Assembly (NCBI GenBank): GCA_022579005.1
Contig: MU401632.1
Coordinates: 1 to 64,000 of the forward strand
DNA: 64,000 nt
Source: Poronia punctata
Lineage: Eukaryota > Ascomycota > Sordariomycetes > Xylariales > Xylariaceae
Direction: 5' to 3'
Shown: positions 34,801-44,881 of the stretch, piece by piece
Layout of the letters: each line of letters starts with the position of its first letter
Numbering within the stretch: position 1 is the first letter of the stretch
The notes under the pieces: model-generated
The model's database searches: none
The model's input: only the letters and a program-made list of their open reading frames with translations
Told to the model about the DNA's origin: nothing
Position numbers and translations under genes: made by a program

Positions 34801-35525
34801 ATAATTCCTCTCTGCCACGTTTTTCTCGCTTGTACTTCACCCACCCACACTCCCGATTTGCCTGCCGGCACTCTCTTCATCAGAGTAAAAGGCGTACCCA
34901 TGGCGGTGGATCCGGTTGACCCCTGCCACGTGAGTGGAGCAGGATATACGTCGTCGTAGTAATCATAACATACTCGGAACCTCCGCCGGGAATTGAGATC
35001 GGAACCTTACTCTCGTGTCTCGGGATGAAGGAATTGCATCCTTATTTTGTGTGAAGGCGTATCTACTTGCGTGGCTGGTGCCTAGGCTGGTCTAAATTTG
35101 CTCTGGAAAGGGCTTATATAACCCTCGGCCTCCCTACCAATAATTACGTGAGGCCGCTTAGCTTCGACAATGGGCTGATGCATTAACCTCAAGTCGTACA
35201 AACTGAAAGTGGTCAAATATTCAAATGAAGACTTTTTGTGCTTTGAAGTTCATTGTACCGCATACGTGTAATCATTACACGTACCTCCTGTCTAACCATG
35301 ATGAGATCGTTAGATATCTACATTTGGAGTCAGGTGAGGTGACCCGGCTTACCCGGTAGGTGACCATGGTGACATGCATTCGAGCAGCCGAGATTCCGAG
35401 CAGGTCTATCGCGACAAGAGTCCAGACATAACCTGCGACCGAATCAAACGTCTTAGTCTACATATTCGAAGCTTCTATAGCAAACAGCCGAGCAAGAACC
35501 AGCATCATTCATTCTAAGCGACAAT
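31887..35525. other. 3.6-kb gene-free spacer
   Basis: No coding region is supported. The longest frame (32769-33236, minus) encodes 155 residues without recognisable domain. The spacer has TACGAGTA copies at 33526 and 33918 and an ACCTAGGT palindrome at 33956. The first part should include the promoter of the Zn2Cys6 gene. Confidence 0.4.
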
Positions 35526-36635
35526 TCATTCCGTAGACTGCTTCTTCCTCTGCTCCTCCTTCAACTTCTCATACCCCTCCATCCCAACATCCCTCTCAAA
35601 GACCGGCCTAGGCAACTCAACACCCTGCACCGTCCTCCCATACCCAATCCCACCCAGCCGACTAACGGGCCTCAACACATCCGTAGCCACCATATTCCCC
35701 TCCTCATTAATCGCATCCTCCCTAACCCAAAACCGCAACCCCTCCAGCAAGACCATCACACCCGATTTCTTCCCAGGCGTCCCTTTACTATCAAACTCGC
35801 GCACGCTCTCGACTTTACACTCGACTGAGAAAACGGCCTCGCGCACCCGCGGCGTCTTCACAGTCACGCAATCGTGCGACGGCGTCAATCCACTAACGTC
35901 CCATTCAGAAATCCCCGTCGGCGCGTCGATGCTCGTGTAATTGGCTGCTTCGATGAAGTGCTCGCTGATGATATTCACCGTGCACTCGCCGTTGTCCATC
36001 AGGTTGCGTAATGTGTCTTTGGGATTCGCCAGAGGGGACGAGAAGCCAACGGCGAAAATGGGTGGGTCCGTGCATACTACGTTGAAGTAGGAGAATGGTG
36101 CTAGATTTAGCGTCTCTTCTTCTTGTCCCGAACGCGTTGATATGAATCCTATAGGTCGCGGTGTGATTGCTGATATTAGGAGTTTGTAATTGAATGTTGA
36201 AGGTCGTCCGGGCTCGTAAGGATCAATGGTGACGTGTTTCTTGGCGGTATCTGCGCTTGTGTGTAGGTTGTTGGCGCCGGAGCCGGGTGTCCAGTCGGGA
36301 TTTGACGTCTTGGTGAGGTGGAAGTTGGCGGAAGTGTCCCAGTCCGGCCGGGACGCTTCGACGGTTTTGAAATCTGGATGTCGGGACATTTTTTTGCTGG
36401 GGGTACGTTGCTGTTGCTGGTGAGAGGATAGAGAAAAGGAATGGCTTGCTATCGCTGGAGTGAGGGAGGGGTGTATAATTGTACCAGGCCGTTGATTACG
36501 ATTAAGTACGAGGAGCCCGGACGGCCCGGTTCCGCTTCGGCTTCTACAAGAGAAGAAACGCCGGTGATACCCGCGCACGAGGAAGAGCCTATTGCGAGAA
36601 GTGAAGCTACGTGTTGGTGTTGGTAGCGCTAGCAT
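35526..36635 (-). CDS. Flavin reductase-like (FMN-binding split-barrel) protein
   Basis: Single-exon frame of 369 aa. The first ATG is at 36635; an internal start at Met83 (36389, MSRHPDFKTVEASRPDWD) marks where the sequence becomes family-like. The core matches flavin reductase-like FMN-binding proteins: FNYKLLISAITPRPIGFIST, LAPFSYFNVVCTDPPIFAVG, KDTLRNLMDNGECTVNI and GLRFWVREDAIN, ending with RLGGIGYGRTVQGVELPRP. Such proteins bind FMN and either supply reduced flavin to partner oxygenases or have other redox roles; the partner is unknown. Residues 1-82 are rich in Arg, Ser and Gln with almost no acidic residues, like a mitochondrial presequence, so two products (mitochondrial and cytosolic) are plausible. 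C-rich codon choice at the 3' end is noticeable but shared with other genes here. Confidence 0.85.
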   Translation of the reverse strand: MLALPTPTRSFTSRNRLFLVRGYHRRFFSCRSRSGTGPSGLLVLNRNQRPGTIIHPSLTPAIASHSFSLSSHQQQQRTPSKKMSRHPDFKTVEASRPDWDTSANFHLTKTSNPDWTPGSGANNLHTSADTAKKHVTIDPYEPGRPSTFNYKLLISAITPRPIGFISTRSGQEEETLNLAPFSYFNVVCTDPPIFAVGFSSPLANPKDTLRNLMDNGECTVNIISEHFIEAANYTSIDAPTGISEWDVSGLTPSHDCVTVKTPRVREAVFSVECKVESVREFDSKGTPGKKSGVMVLLEGLRFWVREDAINEEGNMVATDVLRPVSRLGGIGYGRTVQGVELPRPVFERDVGMEGYEKLKEEQRKKQSTE

Positions 36636-37409
36636 GATTGGGCGGGGGCGGGGTAAAATAACTGTACAAAAGGTACTTTGAAGATAAGGGAGATAGCAAC
36701 TTTTTCCCAGAGTAACATGGAGATGGGTTGCCTTTGACCATCACACTGCAATATTTTCTAGTGATGCAGGCATCCGTTGCAACGGAGTCTCGCATGAAAG
36801 GGAAGATGTAATGCATTGTGTAGGAATAATATGAGTCATGACGTCGAATACTACGTATAAATCGGGGGAACTCCAAGTTGCTTAAACACCCATGACTTTT
36901 GACGTCTCCGCAGTGTCACGTACCCAATGATAAGCTTCTTGTTTGTTTTACTTCAATATTATTTACGTACCTGTCAACAAGCGGCAATACGCATCGAGGA
37001 ACTTTTTCCAATATGACCTTTTGTGTTTTATCTACGATCCAATAGAGACAGCCGTTACAGTGAATTCATCGCAATTTGTCTATGTAATGCAGCCTGGCCT
37101 AGACAGGCCAGTCATTGCTAAACTAGACTACTTCCCAGACGTAGAACCGAGTCTTGTGTCAAGACATCCTCTCCTTCTGCTGGGGCTGAGATAACGCCCA
37201 TCTCCCTGGATACAAAGAAAAACGAGGAGTGTTCAATCGCAGCTAAGCAATGAAGGCGGCGGACGAGTGCGGTGCTTAAGCAGTGGCCAACGACGATGGC
37301 GCGAGGGTCGAGAGCAGCGGAAAAATGGTGAATGCTAGATGAGAACAGTGTAGGGAATAGACAAACGCATGGTGAGCGGTCAGCTTTTTGTCGGTTCTCC
37401 TTTCTAAGA
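36636..37409. other. Intergenic between flavin reductase and F-box genes
   Basis: No gene supported. It should contain the flavin reductase gene's promoter and the F-box gene's 3' UTR. Confidence 0.4.
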
Positions 37410-38886
37410 TCACGTGGACTCTGTATAGGTCATGAGCGGTCCTTTTTCCTGATACTCCGACATGATCAAATCTCCTCCCGCCTTCTTCCAAGTTTTCTTT
37501 TTCCATATAGGCCACCCGAGTTCCCAGGACGACGTTGGGGATGTATATATACCTTCACCGTATAGGCACTCAGCCAGCGGTGCGTCGAATATCTCATGTG
37601 GAGGGTCAAGGTACTTGCTAAGCTTGGAGGCTAATCTCCGACGGTCGCCTGTTTTTGAGAGTGATGCTAGTAGTTTCAAACCGCCAGACAAGACGGTGTG
37701 CATATGCCCTAATAATCGCAGAAAACATGTCAGCCTTGGTATACATCTCCTATACAGATCCTTTGATTGTCAAAATTCACTCACCCACGCGTTCGGACTC
37801 AGATAGGTCAATGTAGGTGGTGTCGCAATAGTGGCAGTTGTGGTCATCCAAGCATCGGTTGCGCTGGAGCCGCTGAACAATGTCAAATATTTCAGTGTAT
37901 TTCTGCTGAAAGAAGAATTCGATGGATGACATTTCTCGTAGTCCGTAATCGAATAATTGGAGCATAATACCCACCGATTCCTCTCGCTCCATCCGATCTG
38001 GTTCCCAGTTCAAAGTGCCGTAAACTAGTTCCCGCCTACCAAAGAGGTTATGGAATGTACCATAGTCGTACAAGGCACAGAATGTCCGTCGGTCTTCCAC
38101 ACTGGTCCATTTTGGAGAAGCGATTCGGATAGACGGGTGCTTGGCGGAAAGTTCTTTGGCTGCTTCCCCCAAGTTCGACTCGACCGAATCTCTGAATTGT
38201 CGCAGTAGGGGCCACACAACAGACAAATGGCAGGCTGCCATCACGCGGACCTTGCCGGGACTCAGAAACCTCGGAGAGGGGGTAGGTTGGAAGTTAAACC
38301 AACCCTGGCGGGAGAATCCATAGCTGCGCAAAGGGTTATAGCCAAGGTCACTCTCAAGTGGTCTGATTTCACGTGTGGTCGACATTAAATGAGCGTATGC
38401 ATGTCGGTAGGAATAGTCCAAGTCGCGATCTAGACAGGTAGAGAGTATCCTATGGCGATCCGAGAGGTACTGGCTGTGCATTACGGGGGACGCATGAACG
38501 ATGGAGTGTAATGCCGGAAGATCTGGTATATGGAGGAGGATGTTGATTCTCACCTCCGCTGGCAGCGTTTCGAAGGGACAGAAGGTACAGAAGCGACAAA
38601 TATTTCGCTGCAAGTTGGACTTACAACACCTCTTTTCTGCTTCCGGGCGTAGTAGACAATGCCCTTCCTCGTCCTCGTCTACCTCGTAGCTTGAACTATC
38701 GTCGTCGGACTCAGTACGGACATTACTGTGAGAAGTAATCCACTTGGATAGAATCTTGTTGTGGTAACGGTCGTCCACCCCCCCGGGCCCCGGGCCTTCG
38801 TAAAGCATGTTTGTGTGCGGATCGTACGGTTCGGAACTTTGCTGTATATCATCAGCCCAGTAAATCGTAGGATCAGACATTTCCAA
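37410..38886 (-). CDS. F-box-like protein
   Basis: Two exons: 37785-38886 and 37410-37708, with a 76-nt phase-1 intron; total 1,401 nt, 466 aa. The N-terminal 100 residues are acidic and end in a Cys-rich patch (CCKSNLQRNICRFCTFC). An F-box-like helix bundle follows at about 104-140 (PFETLPAEVRINILLHIPDL, then HSIVHASPVMHSQY), the form that binds SKP1 in SCF ubiquitin ligases; an SKP1 gene lies at the right end of this window. The rest (about 150-466) has no named repeat, only helical sequence and a Cys/His stretch CLDDHNCHYCDTTY before the intron. The target is unknown. This architecture, F-box plus an unclassified C-terminal region, is common and expanded in filamentous fungi. The second exon was joined because it continues the frame and has good splice sites; if unspliced the protein would end at residue 369. 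Confidence 0.75.
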
Positions 38887-39963
38887 GTTGGTCTGGGCTC
38901 CGAGCCACTAGGTCTTTCTCAGATATGATGACACTCTGTATAGAAAGAGAGAAATCTCTAGGTGACTCAAAGGCGGGAACCGAAATCCCTACCGTTACAC
39001 GTGCTACCTCGCTGACGAGGAGCAAGTATGACTTGAAAGGGAAGGAAGACGGTTATTGCGTGTAGAAGGTTGTGTTAAGATGAAGGTCTGCAGGCAGTCA
39101 GGTTTAGATTGGTTGGTTAACCGTTGATATTGGGATTGCTTGGGAAGACGGTGGCGAAGATGGGGGATTGTTGAAGAAGAAGAAGAGGTGAAGGTGAAGG
39201 TATGTAGGTTAGAAGGTTTGAGACTACCTACTGAAATACCTGGTAGGAGAATGGTAAAGGTACCTAGGTATGTACTGCTGAAAACATGAGACCAATGCTG
39301 TACCTAGGTACATTATGTAGGAAGTAGGTATGAAGTACATACGTAAATACATTAAGTAGGTACAGACATACATGTACATCTGGTGAGGTATGTACACCAG
39401 GTACCTATACGTATTCGAGGGCATACAATTTACTAAAGTGTTCAGATGCCTACCCACACATTAAACGACACCTCATATGATCTCTGACCTATCCGCCAGT
39501 AGGAGAGAGGTATCTACTTCGATAAGGACCTCGAGTAAGGCCTAATGCTGTGGCCGAAGGAGATGGGACCGCGGGATGATCTATATGTTCACCATACAGG
39601 AGTATTATTAGGAACAGTATCAAGTTGAATACTTCAATATAGATCAAAGGGCTTTGGTACCGACATATCGTAGGAAATGGGCTCATGGTGAAGAAATCAA
39701 GTCTAGCTCCCTCTCACTTACCTTTAAAGACTTTCTGTGTTAGGTACCTCCAAGGTTGGCTGATATGTACCCGTGAGCTCGATCTCGAGACAGAACTTGG
39801 AGCTGCAGAGATAAAGGTAGGGCAAGTCACTGAAGCTCTCGTAGCAACATGTCATTATAGAAACGCGTTCATAAATCAATATCCTAAGATAACAGAGCTC
39901 TATGGTATCTACCAACGCCATGACTCCACGTTAACAAAAAGGAAGGGGCATATGTAAAACGGC
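38887..39963. other. Intergenic with clustered ACCTAGGT/GTAC-rich sequence
   Basis: No gene supported. The section 39200-39420 is dense in GTAC, TACCTA and TAGGTA words, with two ACCTAGGT palindromes at 39262 and 39302. The forward frame 39685-39957 has no recognisable content. Confidence 0.45.
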
Positions 39964-42603
39964 TTATAGATAAAAACTCTGTCCCTGACTCGAAACAATA
40001 AACTCGCAGCCCAGTTGGGCTTCTTCCTCACCCTCTTGAAGCTGGCTTAGTATGGTGCCGCGAGCTGTCTCCCCCCCAACAAGCTTTTCCTTCACGTGGA
40101 TGATAATGACCTTGAGTCCCTCAAGCGCATTCCTAGACTGCGGCCTCTGCAACACCCGTGCCGTTTTAACTTCGTATTCGCCCAGCGACATCTCCGCCGT
40201 GGGAGTCGCGATGTGCGGCGTCTCGATCCCACCGTTCTCAGTGACAGGAGCCGGACTCAAACGTTTCTTGACCGGGCGTGTCGTCTTTGGAGAGATGGGA
40301 CGGTCATCTAGACCGTGGTTCCAACCGTCTGCCCTTCTGTCGACCTCCTCTGCCAAGCGCTTGCGCTTCTTAGCCGCATCCTGTTTAGATGGAGAATGTC
40401 GGACCATTTCCACGGCGGCAGCTAGTGCCTTCATCTCTTGAATCACATAGCGGGGTGTGAGATGACCGAAAAGCCGGTCGTCCGTCTGGCTGTTATCGTA
40501 CGAACACTCAATGAAGATGGCCTTGAGGTTCCCATTTGCGATTCGTGGAGCTGCCTCTAACCAAACACCGTGGTTGCGCGGCGACAATGAGATACTGTCT
40601 GGCTCGACATCGCCGAAAATCAAGACTTCCCGGCTGGTTGCATTGTCGCGGATAAAATACGCGCTCGAATCAACTACGCACGTAGACATGTTATCCTGAC
40701 TAGCGACTGAATTCCGCAACGACGGTGGCATGGAGAGGGAAGCACTCCCATGTGCATGTGCTCTTGAGGATGTCCCAAACGGGGCGTCGAAGCTGCCGAA
40801 CCGAGACGACGACGACGAACCACGATGCGGGTGGTTTTCCAGGCAGTGTCCGTGGCTGACACCGAATACCTTGACACTGAGCCCGTCGCCGATCTCCAGA
40901 TAACCTTTTCCCTCGCCTTCGCCAAGAGCTGGACTTCCACCTTCGACGAGGCGCATGTAAGTGATTAGGCCGGCGCCATTATTCTCATCTGACAAGTTAG
41001 GCCAGATGCTGTTGTTAAAGATATTTTGCTTAATGGCTTCGATGGTCGACGGGAGACCTGCCACTCGCTTGGGTCGAGCCCCTAGAAGCGAAGAGGTGTT
41101 GATCACGAAAGCAGCGATATGGTCGAGGTGAGGATGGGTGATAAGGTACGTTTCGACCAGATTTCGGCTGAAATAACCGGCATTGTCACTCGGTGACGCA
41201 GAAGCGATTTCTAGTCCAGCAAAGGGTCCGCTCTCAAGGGTATGAGGTAGGTCAATGGTAGTCCCAAGGCCGGCTGGCTGTGTCTGTTCGAATATGCGGG
41301 TAATGGCGGAGAGATGAACACCGGCGTCCACCGCCACAACCGACCCTTTGGCCCATCCTGCATCGACGGGGCGGACCAGCAGTGCCGTCACATTATTCTC
41401 TAGCGGCCCTCCTCCTGAGCCCTGTTCGTGATACCAGGTTAGTGAATATTAGACAGAAGCCAGACCTTTGGTGGCCTTTGGTTACCACGACGAGTAACAG
41501 ACAAAAGAACAGAATATATAGATTGGTGAAAAGAAGCCCATTCCTCCGTAGGAAAGTTGCCCCACTCGAGGCCCAGACCTCCGATCATATCACCACGAAA
41601 AGACTTCAAGTGTTAGGTATAACGCGTAACGAGTGCCGTGATGTGCTGTGATATACCGGCTGAGTCCCCCTCCGTTGTATGTTCACAGATTGCGGCAGCC
41701 AGCGTATGCCGTTTCCCCAAGAGGTGTTTCCCGAAGGAGGTGACGTCCGAAAAGTAGACAAAAAGCCACGTGATAGGTCAAGTGGAATTTCCCTCGATCA
41801 ATTAGCCCAAGAGATTCGATCCATCTGTCTCTGCTTTGTCATGCCGAGTGGCATCGAGCTCTCCGAGTACCTATCCTGAGAGACACAGTGCAAACACGAA
41901 CTCGAGCGTAAGCATAGTGTGGTATTTGACGAGAAGATACCTATTCCGAGAGAGATCCGGGAACCAGCCAAACGGGTGTCTAGAGAGGCAGTCATCAAAG
42001 AAAAAGAGACGGGCTATATATAGCCGTAATTGGTTCTCCGAGTGATCGAGTAGTTCGTCGACGACGAGACGTGACCGACATTTTAATCGGCATCTCGGGG
42101 CTGCGGGCTAGTGGTTATGCACAATACCGACATTGCGGAGTAAGACTCGGGTAGCAGTCCAATGCAATTTGGTGATCGCATTTATATATCCGATGATCGC
42201 GAGATGACAGGAAAGGCGTTCCCACTGGCGTCCATAAGAGATTGTATTTGTCGTGTGGACAGCTAGAGTTCGTTTCTGGAGCTGAGTAGGCGAGACGCAG
42301 TGGAGGCTAAGCGTACCTCGGTGTGGCCGTAGTGTGCACGTAGCGCGTAGAAATGATGCGTTCATAGCACATGCTCACAGAAGGCGCCGCCCGGTGCACC
42401 ACAAAGAGACTGTTGTGTATGCTTTTTTGACCACATACAAAATAGAAACGCAGAAATAAAGAATGAACGCAAAATGAAAGAAAAACGGAAATTTGACCTA
42501 CGAGTACAATGACCTGCATCGCAGGTGCGTCTGCAGCCTCTTCCCCCTCTCGTGCTTTCCTACGTGTAGAAAGGCTTCTCCGGCCTAGTTGGGGCCCCGG
42601 CAT
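39964..42603 (-). CDS. Class II (low-affinity) cyclic-nucleotide phosphodiesterase, PDE1-like
   Basis: Main exon 39964-41421, first exon placed at 42502-42603; together 1,560 nt, 519 aa. The main exon opens at an AG acceptor preceded by CACTAAC and reads GSGGGPLENNVTALLVRPVD. In the family this follows a segment like ALQVIVL, and such a segment (APAMQVIVL followed by GTAGGT) occurs only at 42502, so the inferred intron is 1,080 nt. Start MPGPQLGRR was chosen by family length; ATGs up to 42915 are in frame. The metallo-beta-lactamase-like motif THPHLDHIAAFVIN (H130, H132, D134, H135) and IFGDVEPDSIS are present. Class II PDEs hydrolyse cAMP and so damp PKA signalling. A long Lys/Arg-rich insertion (SKQDAAKKRKRLAEEVDRR) precedes the C-terminal catalytic segment. 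The main exon is firm, the first exon likely. Confidence 0.87.
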
Positions 42604-44881
42604 CTCCTCAACTTGTTTCCTTCTAGTTTCCATATGCCTCATAGGCATGTCTATGCCGACATAAAGTGGCAATGTATGGTAAACGAAGGAAAAATGGTTA
42701 TGTACTTTTGAGGCGGGTATCAATTCGGATGCACATAGTGGTGGCTTGGTTGAACTTGAAAGGTTGGCGGCGTCAATTCGACGATAATCGAAAAAAGAAC
42801 CTGAGTCGCAACTCGCGAGCTTCCGAGTCCTGAAGTAGGCGGGATATGGGAGGATGAAGTCCGGAATAACAAGTGTTGGGCGAGCCCTGCTGGGTGGTTC
42901 TTTTGCAACGCCCAAGGCACGCTATAATACAACCTTGGACTCGAGACTCTGAATACCCCTGTCTTATCATGCCAGCTGAACAGGTCAAAGATACAGCTTT
43001 GCGACTAAGGTCGCCACGTGACTGCCTCGATCTGTTATTTCTTGCCGGCCGGCAACGTCAGGTCGCGGATGTGATGCTTGTCTTTCGCTACGAGTCATCC
43101 ATGGACTAGAACACGCCGACTTTTACTTCCTTTGGGGGCTGTCCTGGCGTGGTAATTTGGGGAACAAAGAGTACGAGTACAGACTACAATGACCGGGGGG
43201 ATGCATTAGGGTGTTCCCGCACTCTGGTAGTGTCCATGGAACCATCAGCTGCATGCGACTCTATTAAACAGTGGGATCTAAGAACCTGGGGAAGATTCTA
43301 TTACGTTTAGATACATGTTAAAGTTAGGTGTAGTCGTAGGTAATTTAACAATCTATCTTCGTGGAAACTACCGACAATCGGACAACATTGAAACTGCGTT
43401 TCATGTTTACGAGTAAATGCGTCCTCGCGTAAGGCAACAAAGGATGCGCAAGTTTGGCAGTCGAATCATCTGCTTGAAATGATACCTATCCGGTCCAAGC
43501 GTATCAAGTTGCACCATCTCCATTATATCTACGTGACTACTATAGCGCTAGGATTGATTCACCTGTCGCTAAACACATGCAACACGGGGAGGACTACCTT
43601 ACACTTGTAGCTCGTAGGTCGGGGCAGGATGCAGCTGCGAACTCGCAAAGCGGTTTTCTGGGGAGTTCCTGACATTCCTCTCGGTCCTCGGAGAACCCGG
43701 TGAGTAGACTTTACGTGCAGGTCAGAGAAGTAGACCCCCGCCTCTTGTTACATTACTTGGGTGGGGCAAGGGCCCTTGTCAACAGATGCGGCACCGCCGA
43801 CCACTGCAGGTACGGCGTACTATCTTCAAAAGAAATGTCGTTATAAGATTCGATACTACCATATCTGATAAATCAACTCTTGGCCCGAGTAAGCCATCTT
43901 TGAAATATTTTCGTGCTTCTCTACTCGTACGTGTTAGATTGGATTATCTAATGCAGGTTGAGGTACACAAGTCTCACGTAGATATCATGCGACGACGTTC
44001 ACGTAACAAACATTGAGAGCTTGCAACATTGCTAATGGCTGGCTTTGATTTGTGATACCTACTTGGGGTCTCCTTGACGCGTCAAAGACAAATGGAAGGC
44101 TGTGAACAGCACACGATGTAAGCTTCTGATTCTTTGTCACATTGTCCGATTTCCAATTTATAGCAGTCGCAGTCGAGTCGCCTATGAGTCCCTTCTTCGT
44201 TCTGCTAAGTTGGTACCCGGGAATTGTGACTCGATGACGCCAGATGTAATAAAAATTCCTGCAAAGGACCGTCGCATATGTGTGATAAGTGACAGTTGCG
44301 TAACGCGACTCTCGGACCCTAATAAATGCCACTTATGTTTGGCCACCATACTTACCTAGGTAGGTAAATTTTTCTGAAGTTCAGTCGTTTTCTGCATGTA
44401 CTCGTAGAAGAGGGGCTTCAGTGGTCTATTAGGTATTCCCCTAACATTATTCACTTATGTTGGAACCATTCTTTACAACTAGATGAGATGAAGGATCATG
44501 TGTCACAATAGATGCACTCGTATCGAATTGTATAGCAAACATTGAACTTTGTTGGTATTTTTTCTGGCGATAATTGCGCCCCGAGCCGAAACCCCACGCT
44601 ATGAGTAAGATCCTACCTTCTGCGAAACATGCGAAACAATATGCAAAACATTGCGAAAACAAAAATATACATAAACGCCGTCATACGCCACAAATAAGGG
44701 CCGTAAAACATAAAATCACGATCTTACCGTTGTCGCCACCTTACCTCTCCCCCGTCTACTCCATAACCTTCATCATTTTGTTTGGTCATCTCCCTGTCCC
44801 TTATTGAATTGTGCGTCGCGTTACTGCCGGATAAGAAGAAACAGCGTCGGCGATGCCGAAGGATTCAAGGGCGGGGCAGAT
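42604..44881. other. 2.3-kb intergenic, rich in TACGAGTA motif
   Basis: No gene is supported apart from a possible 5' extension of PDE1 exon 1 (open to 42915). TACGAGTA/TACTCGTA copies lie at 43172, 43408, 43922 and 44399, and ACCTAGGT at 44354. Confidence 0.45.

Noticed and set aside
41382..41879. Forward frames at 41382-41651 and 41679-41879
   Set aside because: Located inside the inferred PDE1 intron on the opposite strand, no domain or splice support.
42307..42915. 202-aa open frame on the minus strand as a separate gene
   Set aside because: Its APAMQVIVL stretch followed by a GT donor is the missing first exon of PDE1; the rest downstream of 42502 is intron and the frame has no domain of its own.
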